Origin: Obelidium mucronatum
Taxonomy: Eukaryota > Chytridiomycota > Chytridiomycetes > Chytridiales > Chytriomycetaceae
Length of the DNA: 64,000 nucleotides
Direction of reading: 5' to 3'
Assembly: GCA_025765595.1 (NCBI GenBank)
Contig: JAIVFH010000062.1
Span: 62,001 to 126,000, forward strand
Of the stretch, positions 1 to 9,710 are shown one piece after another. The notes beneath the pieces are model-generated. The model saw only the letters and a program-made list of their open reading frames with translations. It had not been told where the DNA came from and ran no database searches. Made by a program: the position numbers and the translations under genes. Positions within the stretch are counted from its first letter, which is position 1, and each line of letters opens with the position of its first letter.

Positions 1-1
1 C

Positions 2-505
2 TTTGGCGTTGGCTTCGAAAACAAGTGGACTCGAAATCTGGCCAATTCTGCTGGTTACGAACAAGTGACAGCCGCGTGTCCTGCAACATTCACAATGCAC
101 TACAACGGCGTTTACTGTACTGATTCCAATACCTTTACTCCAGACTTTGGCCGTTACTACAATCCTTCTGGAATCCCACTTACTCAGACTGAGGTTCCTA
201 CAACTACTCTTGCTGCTGGGGTTGTTGGTGGGATAGTCGGAGGTGTTCTGGTTGGGCTTGCGTTGATTGCTGGCGCTGTTTGGTTCATTGGTCGTAAGAG
301 AACTCTTTCTGGTGCTGATAAAACGGGACAGAGTCCTTTCACTTGGGTTAAAGATGCGGTTTCTGGAAGGCGTTTTGCAACGTTGGAGGAGGAAGATATT
401 ATTTCACCAGCCAATGTTCCCATCAAAGCTGTTAATACAAATCGCGTCGTAAATGGAGCCACGGGCAGTGTGTTGTTGGGTGAAGACAGTGCTGGAAGAG
501 TCTGA
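2..505 (+). CDS. C-terminal part of a single-pass membrane protein (partial)
   Basis: The frame is open from base 2, so the gene starts upstream of the window and only about 167 residues are visible. The first 70 residues form an extracytoplasmic-type stretch with two cysteines (AACPATF and VYCTD) ending in a Pro/Thr-rich stalk. One strong transmembrane helix follows (AAGVVGGIVGGVLVGLALIA), then a GRKR stop-transfer cluster and a cytoplasmic tail of about 75 residues. The topology is like fungal Mid2/Wsc-type or receptor-like surface proteins, but no named domain is visible in this fragment. The stop is TGA at 503-505. The 275 bases to the next gene show nothing I can support. Confidence 0.6.
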   Translation, partial: FGVGFENKWTRNLANSAGYEQVTAACPATFTMHYNGVYCTDSNTFTPDFGRYYNPSGIPLTQTEVPTTTLAAGVVGGIVGGVLVGLALIAGAVWFIGRKRTLSGADKTGQSPFTWVKDAVSGRRFATLEEEDIISPANVPIKAVNTNRVVNGATGSVLLGEDSAGRV

Positions 506-779
506 GTCACCAACTCAATAAACTTTTGGAAAGATAATGCCTTTGCAGACCAACACTTCACCAACTGATATGGTCTAAATCGGACGTTTGGGATTACTTT
601 TTTCAATCCTCTCTGCTATTGAGGCTCTTGCTGCTCCCCAAATCACGCTGATGCGTTTCTTTGTAAGTTGAATGACGTCAAATAATAAACTTCATGCTAT
701 TTGCGGTATCTATTTTTTCGGGAGGGAAGTGCCCAATTTTGGGTTTGGGGGCACAGTCTGATTTAAATATCTGGTCAAA

Positions 780-1807
780 ATGACTCTGCACCTTCCACCG
801 GAAGTCGCTGAAGCCATCCTTATACACTTACCAATCAATGTCAACCTTGGTTTTATTGCTGTTGCGTCTAAAACCAGTTTTGCACCTGTTCTACTTGAAT
901 CAGCTTACTTTGCAAACCACCACTTTGAACACCATCTTCTGTTTTCTAAACGCGAAGATCTCTGGGACTACTTGGACCACTTTGCAATTTGTCATCAAGG
1001 CTTCCGCTTGCTTCCCAAACTCTACAAACACACAATCTACTTGAATGTCCTCATGACCAAGCACAACTTGAAAGCCGCTTCTTCTACGTCCAGTATCATC
1101 ATCATGAGCCATTTGCCGTGGGAAATGTCCCCACATCACGCCTTTGAAACCATCACCACTTTCCTGCACTCACCCGGTTTTGACCCGTCCGCTAACGACA
1201 ACCGGGCTCTTCAATTCGCATGTAGAAATGGCCATTTGGAAGTAGTAGCGCTTCTTGTGTCTCTTCTTGCAGTTGACCCAGAAAGTGCATGCGTATTGTT
1301 GAATTCCTCTTGAAGTCGAAGGATCCACGCATCTCTCCATTAGCAGGCAATATCGCGCATCTTTGGGTTGCGGCAGGGAATGGTCAACTGGACCTTGTCA
1401 AAGTATTACTTGAAGATGAACGTTTTTACCTTCGTGGTGAAATTAGCCTTGCGTTGCGCGCAGCAGTGATGGGGAATCATATTGCAGTTGTAGAATTGCT
1501 TTTGGAACACCCATGGGTGGATCCAAATAGTGGGTCGATGCAAAATACTCCAATCTTGCAGGCATCTGAGCTGGGATTCCTGGATATTGTCAAGCTTTTG
1601 CTGGATCATCCAAAGATTAATCCTACAATCTGGAATTTTCAGGCTCTTGCCAATGCGCTTGAAAAGGGGCACTTTGATGTGGTTCAGCTTTTGCTGGCGG
1701 ATTATGAGGTGCGTTGTTGCATTTTGGGGCTTGAAATTTTGGATATTGGGAGTCATCAGGAGGGAGATACAATAAGCACGAGACTTTTGCTTGGCAAGAT
1801 TGAATAA
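780..1807 (+). pseudogene. F-box-like/ankyrin-repeat protein, frame-broken
   Basis: The N-terminus reads LPPEVAEAILIHLPI, an F-box-like start, and is followed by ankyrin repeats (RNGHLEVVALL, then GNGQLDLVKVLLEDERF, GNHIAVVELLLEHPW, ELGFLDIVKLLLDHP, EKGHFDVVQLLLADY). The first frame (from the ATG at 780) stops at 1313. The ankyrin repeats continue in another frame from about 1286 to 1807. At the junction half a repeat is missing, as if a small deletion shifted the frame; no intron of normal size fits. F-box/ankyrin proteins are usually substrate adaptors of SCF ubiquitin ligases. The neighbour at 2011 is a paralogue with the same layout. It may be a pseudogene or contain a sequence error. Confidence 0.65.
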
Positions 1808-2010
1808 CGTTTGTCTCATTTTCTTTCTTTTTTTTGTGTTGTAACTGTATTACATAGCTCAAGGAACAGGCAGAGAATTGGAGATTAAATGTACACAAGC
1901 TTTTCTTCACTTGTTGAATGAAACTGAAGAATCTGTTGAAGAATAAAAAATAATCTCAACTTCTACACAACCGGGATCATGTTATTTTAATAGTTGTAAT
2001 TTTGTTGTCC

Positions 2011-2451
2011 ATGTGTCTGCACAAAGGAAGCTCAACAGCACCCACTTCCTTAGAATCGCTTCCCGTTGAAATAATTCGAGAGATACTCATCCATGTACCG
2101 TTTGCTGGCTGCCAAGCGATCGCAATGGCATCCAAGCACCACCTTGCACCAACACTCTATCGAGACTTAAACTTTGCCCGTCAACACTTTCTCCATCAAG
2201 ACGCAGTATCAAGCTTTTTTGTTATCTGGGATTTCATGAGAGAAGTCTGCAGCAGCACGTGGAACGCTGGAGGGCCCTTGCAGGAGACATACATGGCCAT
2301 AGTGCATGCAGAACTATTTGCTGTCGGGGATTTTACGATTGTATGGTATCCCACAGTCTCTGGGCCTGTTGCATTCCGAATCATGAAGTCTCTTTTATCG
2401 TTTCATGACTTTGACCCCACCTGCGAGAATAACAAACCAATCCGATGGGCT
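2011..2451 (+). pseudogene. F-box/ankyrin gene, 5' part, cut by a retrotransposon
   Basis: The ATG at 2011 opens a protein with an F-box-like N-terminus (SLESLPVEIIREILIHVPF) and a helical spacer. It ends in the first half of an ankyrin repeat (FDPTCENNKPIRWA), where the LTR element begins at 2452. Without the element and one GGGCT copy, the frame runs directly into AQKGHLQAVKLLL at 8707, giving a normal ankyrin repeat. So the gene was intact until the insertion. In the present sequence the frame runs into the LTR and stops at 2484. Role by family: substrate receptor of an SCF-type ubiquitin ligase. That role is inferred. Confidence 0.8.
2447..2451. repeat. Target-site duplication GGGCT (left copy)
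   Basis: Five bases directly before the left LTR; the same five bases follow the right LTR at 8702-8706. A five-base duplication is typical of Ty3/gypsy integrase. Confidence 0.9.
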
Positions 2452-2657
2452 TGGGGTGTCTGTTATTGTATGGAGGAGGAGTGAGGGGAGCGAACGAGGA
2501 CGTCCTTTGGAACTTTGGGAATTTATTGTTCATTACACACAATATTGATTAATAAATATAACAGACAAATAGAATAATAAATATAACTGAGTGGCGGGAA
2601 GTATAAGTAGAGAGATAAATAGTGTCAGTAATAAAGGCGGTAATGAGGGATACGACA
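2452..2657 (-). repeat. 3' LTR (206 bp)
   Basis: Starts TGGGGTGTCTG and ends GATACGACA on the plus strand, so it has the usual TG...CA ends. It matches 8496-8701 base for base by eye. Confidence 0.93.
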
Positions 2658-2669
2658 TCACCCCCCCAG
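2658..2669 (-). other. Polypurine tract next to the 3' LTR
   Basis: On the minus strand this reads CTGGGGGGGTGA, immediately before the LTR. A purine run in this position normally primes plus-strand synthesis in LTR elements. Confidence 0.7.
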
Positions 2670-2699
2670 ATTGTGAGTTGAGAGTTAGGTGATTGGGAG

Positions 2700-5600
2700 T
2701 TAGATAGTAGGAGATTTTCGTTTGCGTTTGATGAGGTCTTTTTTGTGGAAGTCGCTGATGATAGCAGTGTTTTGGAAGTGGGAGTGTGGTATCCATTCGT
2801 TGTAGGAGTCGTCGAAGTTCTTCCAAGAGACTAAGTATTCTTTTTCCTGCGTTGGGCTTGTCCTGAAGGCGTGGATTTTGGAGACTTCGGCTGTGGGTAG
2901 GAATGTGGTGTGTGCCGAAATTAGTTTTAATTGGTGAGGTGCGTAGTTGCGGCTGAGTGGTGATCCGTCTGCGTCCAGTAGTTGGTAAGTGGCATTGCGT
3001 GTTCGCTTGATTACCCTGTAAGGTCCTTTGTAACGCGGTTCGGTTTTGCTTTCGCGGACGTCAGGTTTCGCCATAACGTAGGAGTTCAGAGGGAACAATT
3101 CGTCTTTCACGTTGAACTTTTTGTTGTATTTTTCTCGCATAATGGCTTGGTAGCGGCGGGTTGTGGCAGCGATTTCCGGGAAGACAAGGTCGTGCATGTG
3201 GTCGCAACGTGCTTGGAGTTCTTCGAGTGGTAGGTTTCTTTGCTGGTCGAAGGAGTAGTCCGTGAATGTGTTTGCGGTTCTTGCGAACATTAGGCTAAAT
3301 GGGCTAGATTTATGTGTGCGTGATATGTTTAGGTTAATAAATAATTGTGACCATGGAACTAGTTTATCCCAATGTGTGAGATCATCGTCTAGGAGTTTCA
3401 GTAAAGTTTGTTTGGCAGTTTTAACGTGGTTTTCCGCTAGTCCGTTGGATTGTGGGTTGTACGGTGTAGTGAGGCGGTGAGTAGTCTTTGAGTGGGCGAG
3501 GAGTTCTCGGACTAGGTTGTTCACGAATTCCTTGCCGTTGTCGCTTTGGATGATACGGGGGAATCCAAAGTCTGTAAAGATTTGTAGTAGAGTGGTTGCT
3601 AATTCTTGTTGGGTTTTGGTTTTGAGGGGGCGGAGGAGGGTGAATTTCGTGGCTACGTCGACAAAAACTAAGATGAAGTTGAATCCGTCAGCAGAAGTTG
3701 TTGCTATTGTTGCGAGGTCTATAGCGACGTGGTCTAAGGGGAGTTCGGCGTGGATGGATGTCATCGGATGGAAACCTCGGCGTGATATGTTCCACTTTTG
3801 GCATTCCGGGCATGCTTTGACATGTTCTAGTGCGTCGTGCTTCATCGATGGCCAAGTCTTGTTAGCTCGCCACAGTTGACGCACCATCGAGTCAGCACCA
3901 AAGTGACCCATGTTGTGGATTGAATCCAAGATGTTCTTGCGTTCGTTGTCAGGTACTGTTTCGCGAAGGGTGGGGTCGGAGACTCTCATGGTTTTTTGTG
4001 CGAGCGTGATGACATCTTGTGTGGCGGTGGATTTTGTGACGTCCATGAAGGAGATTATGTCGCCGTATACCATTGGGTCGTCTGGGTTTGCGGTTGGTGT
4101 TGTCCGGCATGCTGGGATGGCGGTCTCATAGGTATGGACAATGCGGCTTAGCGCGTCTGGTAATTTGTTCTGGATTCCTGGGAGGTGTGTGATTGTGAAG
4201 TTGTATGACAGTAGTTTTTCTATCCAGCCTTGTAGCAGTACGTTGAGTTCGACGGAGGTAAATAGGTAGGTGAGGGCTTTGTGGTCGGTTTCAAGTACGA
4301 AGTGTTCTCCGAAGAGGTAGGGGTGAAATTTGTCAAGGACGTAGATAATCCCAAGGAGTTCTTTGTGGGTAGCGGAGTAGTTTCTTTGGTGGATTGAAAA
4401 TGACTTTGCTGCAAACTGGATATATTTTCTGGAGCCGTTATCATCCAGTTGGTACAACATTGCACCGATCCCAAAATTTGACGCGTCGGTGGCTACATAG
4501 AACTTTCGATTGAAGTCCGGTGTTGCCAGAATTGGAGCTTTGATGGCAGCTTCGGTGAGTGCTTTCAACGATGCTTCGTGTTCATCAGTCCAGATTGATT
4601 CCAGGTTTGTAGCTGAGCGAATGGACTCCAGTGGTGCGGCAAGAGTTGAATATAGTGGAATGCTGTCGCGGAGATAGTTCATGAATCCTAGCATGTGAGC
4701 GTTTTATTCCTTCGGCGCTTTTGAGGAACCCCAGAAGCTTAACTTTGCGGTGGCCGAGGGAGTTCTTTGATGGTTTGATCCTGAGTTTGGCGGCGGTGAG
4801 GGTTTTGAGGACAGAGATGACGTGTTCTGTGTGGGATTCCCATGAGGATGAGTGGATGAAGAGGTCGTCGATGTAAATCTATGGTGGGTTTTGTTAGGTA
4901 CTTAAATGTTTTGTGATTAAATTTTACCTTTACAAATTTGTCTTTTATGAAAAGTTTTTCCATTAACTCCTGGAACTGCACTGGCACATTCTTTAGAACG
5001 AATGGAGGTGCGTTGAAGACGTAGCGTTGGCCATTCCAACAGAAAGAGGTTAGGTGGCGGTGTTCTGGGGCCAGGATGTATTGGTGGTAGGCTCCGTCAA
5101 GGTCCATTGTAGAGAAAAGGTTGGAGTCCGTGACTTCTTCTAAAACGTCTCTGGCGCCAGGGTATATGCGCTTGTAATCCTTGGTGTTGTTGTTTACGGC
5201 ACGGATGTCAACGCATACGCGGTATTTTGTGAGTTCGCCGTTGACAATCCTTGGTGGGCAGATGAGTGGACTGTTGTAGGAGCTAGTACCCGGAGCTAGT
5301 GAGACTATCCCGTCTCTTAGCCATGTCTCGACTTGTTCTGTGACGATGGCGTGTTTTTTGAATGGGAGCCGGTATTGTTTGATGTAGGTCGGTTCAGCTC
5401 CGTCAATGAGGTCGATGGTGATTAAGTCGTCGGGGTGGTCGGACTTGGAGAGTGCCGCGTTGGCATCCAAGTAAGGTTGTACGGCTTTTAGGAATTTTTC
5501 TCTAGCTAGAGAGTCGTTTTCTTGCAGAGGTCCTGTATAGTGTGGTTGTTGGTTTTAGTACATATTTTGTGTTGATTAGTTTGTTTACCGTTTGGGAATT

Positions 5601-6320
5601 TAACCGCTGGTTCGGGCTTTGTTTCGAACTCTTCGGGGGCAACGGGTAGAGCAAATGTTTGCAGGCCGGTGCTCCCTACTCCAAGGCTTGGGAGTACGTC
5701 TTGGCCAAGCGTTACTATTTCTTTTGGGTTGTCTTTCAGCATGACGGCTGCTATAATGTGGACTCCTGCTTGATGTGTTTAGAAAGGTGATTGTTATTAT
5801 TGCGTTGTTCTTAGTTACCTTGGTATGTGGTGAAGACAACTGGTTTGGAGACTTTGACGGATTGCCACATTGGTTTGCAGTCGTGGCCTTCCATCAAGAC
5901 TTGCACGGAGTGGCTAACCTCGATTCCTACAGCGGCTGCCCATTTGGCGTCAATTGATGTGCACATGGCACCTTGGTCGACTAAGCACCAGCGTTCAGTC
6001 CCGTTGACTAGGATATTTGTTCGTAGGAGTTGTCCAGGGTTTAGCGTCATGTACGCGGTAGTGGCTTTGAGCAGGTCTCTTGCGCGGGCTTGAGTGGCAG
6101 CCTTGTAGTCGTCATAGTCTTTCTTGTTGGTGGTTGTTGGTAGGATGGGGGGTGGTTTGCTCAAGAAGTTTAGATTTGGGGGGAATTTTGGGGATTGCGA
6201 CATTCTGTTGGAGGCTTGTGAGTCGAAAATTTTCCTTGTAGGTGTCTTCTTTTTCTTTAGCCAAGCGTTGCGTGCTTGGGCGAATTTGATGTCCTTTTTG
6301 AGAAGGGACTTGCGCAGTAT
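2700..6320 (-). pseudogene. Retrotransposon pol: protease, RT, RNase H, integrase, chromodomain
   Basis: The frame opens after a TAA at 6321-6323; the first ATG is at 6203. The protease has the active-site variant VDQGA. Three introns restore the frame exactly: 5766-5818, 5533-5588 and 4879-4927, the last just before the RT catalytic motif YIDD. RNase H shows VATDASNFG, LETDHKA and LPDALSR. Integrase has the HNMGH...CPEC zinc site and a D, D, E core (AIDLAT, QSDNGKEF, GLAENH). The C-terminus is a chromodomain (KEYLVSWKNFDDSYNEWIP). After LLGFLKSAEGIK (about 4706) roughly 20-25 expected residues are missing and the frame changes before LGFMNYLRDSIP. That break makes this copy defective unless it is a sequence error. 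About 265 bases separate gag from pol. Confidence 0.85.
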
Positions 6321-6588
6321 TTATGTTGTTTTTATTTTTGGCTTATCAGTTAGTTCGTCTTCAATTTTTGCTTGTGTTCTGATTTATGTTTATATTTTGA
6401 GCGAAGGTTGCCTGGAGTTAGTAACGATAGTTGTAGTATTACGTCAGAATAAATGTTTATTGCGATAACTGTTGTGACGCTTTGGCAAGTAAAAATAATA
6501 AGGGATCGAAAACACGTCAATTGACTGGTAATTTCCCAAAAAAGAAGAAAAACAAAAATATAACGACAAAGACACTCAGGGGTCAACT

Positions 6589-7914
6589 TCAGTCATTTGC
6601 CCAGAATTCAAACTGGTCTTCCGCTTCAGTGTAGAATTCTTCATCTTGTACTTCGACGGACATCGTTTTCATGGAGATCGGAGTCGGACGAAGGTGAGGG
6701 TGTTTGTTGAAGCATGCTTCCTCTGGGTGTTTGAAGGAGATATACTTGTCGGGGTTGGCAGTTTTGAGAGCTTTACAGTGGGCGCAAACTGGCAATCTCG
6801 GGTTTGCGGAGGCGGAAGTGCCGTTCTGTTCGCGGCATTCGGCGTCACTGTGGCCAGGGCCATGAACTTTGCAGTTTTTGTTTGACGTCGTCAGGGCGTT
6901 GCCGTTTCTTACGTCTGTCAAGGTGTTGAAGTTGGCAGATGGTCGCCTTGGTTCAAAACGGCGTGTGGCTGCTGGTGCTACGACGTGCTGGGTCGCTCTG
7001 ACCGGAAAGTAGAAGACATCCAGTTCTTTGGCCTCCATTTGCGCTTCGAGAATCGAAGTGATGCTTCCAAGCTTGGGTCAGAGGCCAATTTTCAAGTCCG
7101 AGGTGAGTGTGTTTACGTATAGTTTGATTTTGTCTCTTGTTGACATCGACGTTTCGAAGTAGGCAAACAATCGGTCGAACTTGGCGTGGTGCACTGCTAC
7201 AGGTTCTTCCGATGACATTCGCATGTTTTGGAGCTCTCGGTTGAGTGTTCCGTTGAGGTCGTTGCCGAAGTGGGTGTCCAGGACTTTGATTAAAAAGCGA
7301 CTAATGTTTTTGCAGTCGGTGCTGGCGCTGGCTTCGGCGGAAGCTCTTGAGAACTGTCTGTGGTTTACTGTAGATTCTAGCCAGGCGGGGAGCTCTTGTG
7401 CGGTGGCTTGATGAGTTCTGACCATGGTCTGGGTGTCTTCTGCCCAGGTTAGAATTTCGTCTTTAGTCGCTGTGGTGGCTGGAAATTTTGGAAGTTTTGA
7501 TGGAGGGTCGCGGATTTTCTGGAACCGCGAAGGTGGCGGGGCTTGGGGAGGGAATTGTTGTTGGTTGGAGGGGGCACTTTCAGTTGGGTAAGTTGCATCG
7601 TAGCGTTGTTCGGCTTCGAGGGCTAATGATTTTCTTCTTTGGTAGTCGGCCAGGCGGTGTTCGAGCAAGTCGGCGGCGTTCTGGATTTGTTCGTGTGTGG
7701 CGTTCTGGCGGCTTGCCGTTCTATCAAGTTCGTCCTGGGCATTGATCCAAAGTGTGAATGCTTCGTCTGCTTGGAGTTTGCGATTCGCAAGTTGTTCTCC
7801 TTGTAAACGCTGTGCGTTGCGGCGGTTGTTGGCGGCGTTGATAGCATCGCGACGGAGTTGGATTTCGGCGGCAATGCGCTCTTGTTCACCTTGGAGTTCT
7901 TCAACAGTTTCCAT
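6589..7914 (-). pseudogene. Retrotransposon gag with an in-frame TGA
   Basis: The ATG at 7914 opens a Glu/Arg/Gln-rich N-terminus (METVEELQGEQERIAAEIQL), then a capsid-like region. The frame meets TGA at 7078-7080 after 278 residues and continues open in the same frame for 163 more codons to 6589. The downstream part has a Cys/His pattern (CKVHGPGHSDAEC, then CAHC...H...C) as expected for the nucleocapsid end of Gag. So one stop codon splits an otherwise intact Gag of about 442 residues. It could be a nonsense mutation (CGA to TGA is one step) or a readthrough site; the former is more likely. Confidence 0.8.
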
Positions 7915-7943
7915 GTTTTGTGCTTTTTTCTTTTCTGTTTCGG

Positions 7944-7968
7944 TTTTTTTTTTTTTTTTTTTTTTTTT
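7944..7968 (-). other. Poly(A) tract in the gag leader
   Basis: A run of 25 T on the plus strand, so the element RNA carries A25 about 30 bases before the gag ATG. It could be a leader feature or slippage-prone noise. Confidence 0.6.
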
Positions 7969-8170
7969 CAGGCTTGAATATATAGGAGAATTGTGGGATG
8001 TATGCTTGGTTTTGCTTGGTTTTATATGTGAAAAATTTGGTGCCCCTTAGGGTCTCGACTTTGCTTGGGTTGTTTTGGGTGCCACCTCTGTGTCTTGTGT
8101 TGTGTTTTGAAGAGTAAAGAGGTTAGTTTGAGTTGTTTGTATTGTGTTAAAAGTTGCAGTGCCGATTTAC

Positions 8171-8445
8171 TACAGTCGACGCGTTGTGGTGTGGGCTATG
8201 CTTTAAGTCGGGGTGCTATTTAGCGACTGCCGACCCGCAATTGTGTGCTGCGTTAAATTGGGGTGCCATTTAGCGACCGCCAACCCGCGATTGTGTGTTG
8301 CGTTAAATTGGGGTGCATTTAGCGACCGCCAACCCGCGATTGTGTGTTTGCGTTAAATTGGGGTGCGTTTAGCGACCGCCAACCCGCAGTGGTGTGTTGC
8401 TTTAAGTTGCAGTGCCAGTTAGCGACTGTCAACCCGCAGTTGTGG
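8171..8445 (-). repeat. 50-bp tandem repeats in the retrotransposon leader
   Basis: About five copies of a 50-bp unit containing TAGCGACCGCCAACCCGC; that core starts at 8221, 8271, 8320, 8370 and 8420. A degenerate sixth copy lies upstream. They lie between the 5' LTR and gag, where packaging, promoter or translation signals would be. Confidence 0.9.
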
Positions 8446-8495
8446 TTTGTGGGGTTTGGGGGTATTGTGTGACGTAAAGTACTCAAAGGAAAAAA

Positions 8496-8701
8496 TGGGG
8501 TGTCTGTTATTGTATGGAGGAGGAGTGAGGGGAGCGAACGAGGACGTCCTTTGGAACTTTGGGAATTTATTGTTCATTACACACAATATTGATTAATAAA
8601 TATAACAGACAAATAGAATAATAAATATAACTGAGTGGCGGGAAGTATAAGTAGAGAGATAAATAGTGTCAGTAATAAAGGCGGTAATGAGGGATACGAC
8701 A
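8496..8701 (-). repeat. 5' LTR (206 bp)
   Basis: Same length and sequence as 2452-2657. It directly abuts the right target duplication. Confidence 0.93.
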
Positions 8702-8706
8702 GGGCT
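8702..8706. repeat. Target-site duplication GGGCT (right copy)
   Basis: Matches 2447-2451. The last three bases (GCT) would be the Ala codon of the restored host gene. Confidence 0.9.
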
Positions 8707-9594
8707 GCTCAAAAGGGCCACTTACAAGCAGTAAAACTTCTTCTGGCTCAACCTCAGGTCAATCCTTCCGATGAAGGAAACAAGGCACTGCAACTCGCAT
8801 GTTACGGGCAACATTCTGAAATTGTACAAATTCTACTTGCTGATCCAAGATTGACGTTGACGAAAGATGAAGCATTTTCATGCCTTGAAAGTACCTTCTT
8901 GTCTATTTCTCGCCGTGGTGAAAGGAATCAAGTCTTCAAGTTTCTTTTGGCTGATGATCGAGTTGATCCCTCAGACAACAATAATGCCCTTCTGGCTTTT
9001 GTACTTGACCATTTGGAAAACTTGCGGAACAGTAGCCGTTTGCGAAACTTGCGGGATGAGAATGAAATGGTGCAAGAATACACAGAACTACTTCATATTC
9101 TTTTGGACCATCCCAAAACAGACCCAACGTATGACAGTTACGCAATGATTCATTGGGCGGTACGAAACAAGAGACGAGCTCTGGTCAAGAGACTACTTTC
9201 TGACCCACGAGTTGTTCCTCCTTCTCCTAAAGACGAGTTTAAGAAACGGTGTCCGTTGATTGTCGCTTCGGGATTGGGTTTAGGGAAAGCAGTGCTGATG
9301 CTATTGACAGACCCCAGTATTGACCCTACAACCAACAACAGTGAATGTCTCGTGGAGAATGGTTGTCCATGGTTTAAAATGCTGGCAAAAAGGAAGAGTG
9401 TTATTGTTTCGGAGCTCATGGTTGTTGTGGTTGAGGGAAATGTTGATGGCGTAACAAAAGAAATGGTTGAAGCGGTCTCAACTGATGATTTCAAAGTATG
9501 CTTGGAAGCCGCTACACGATTGAACAACAGAAGCATGGTTGGGCGTCTGAAATTTATAGAATTGTTGAGAAAACTCAATCGTGTTTCTAACTGA
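8707..9594 (+). pseudogene. F-box/ankyrin gene, 3' part, cut by a retrotransposon
   Basis: Continues the gene that begins at 2011. Five or six ankyrin repeats are visible (AQKGHLQAVKLLLAQPQVNP, YGQHSEIVQILLADPRL, FKFLLADDRVDPS, LLHILLDHPKTDP, KRRALVKRLLSDPRV, GLGKAVLMLLTDPSIDP), then a degenerate helical tail. The stop is TGA at 9592-9594. The longer frame starting at 8635 reads through the LTR and is not biological. As it stands the segment lacks its own start, so it is the stranded 3' half of an interrupted gene. Confidence 0.8.
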
Positions 9595-9710
9595 AAATCA
9601 GATATATTAAATACAAACTCCTAATGTTCATGCTAAAATAAGACGGTGCTTTCTGATTTATGTGAGCTTGTTTGCCAAAACCAATTTCGAAAGACACCAC
9701 AAAAAACACG

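Larger units (their letters stand above)
2452..8701 (-). mobile_element. Full-length Ty3/gypsy chromovirus-type LTR retrotransposon
   Basis: A 6,250-bp element on the minus strand, bounded by two 206-bp LTRs and the GGGCT target duplication. Order on the minus strand: 5' LTR, leader with 50-bp tandem repeats, gag with a zinc-knuckle-like Cys/His region, protease, reverse transcriptase (YIDD), RNase H, integrase (HHCC plus DDE), C-terminal chromodomain, polypurine tract, 3' LTR. Domain order and chromodomain place it in the chromovirus branch of Ty3/gypsy. The LTRs look identical by eye, so insertion was recent, yet gag has an in-frame TGA and the RT region a frame-breaking deletion. pol holds three small GT-AG introns. 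No clear tRNA-complementary primer site was found next to the 5' LTR; a self-priming type is possible but not shown. Confidence 0.93.

Noticed and set aside
4703..4745. A fourth pol intron (GTTCCT...GCTAG) that would keep the frame
   Set aside because: The removed part encodes conserved FLKSAEGIK sequence and expected RT residues would still be missing, so a deletion is the better explanation.
8171..8445. Regular 50-bp repeats that could look like a CRISPR array
   Set aside because: Direct tandem units without unique spacers, in a eukaryotic retrotransposon leader.
2457..8701. Shorter LTR boundaries beginning TGTCTG
   Set aside because: With those ends no target duplication is found; starting at TGGGG gives a perfect GGGCT duplication and restores the host frame.
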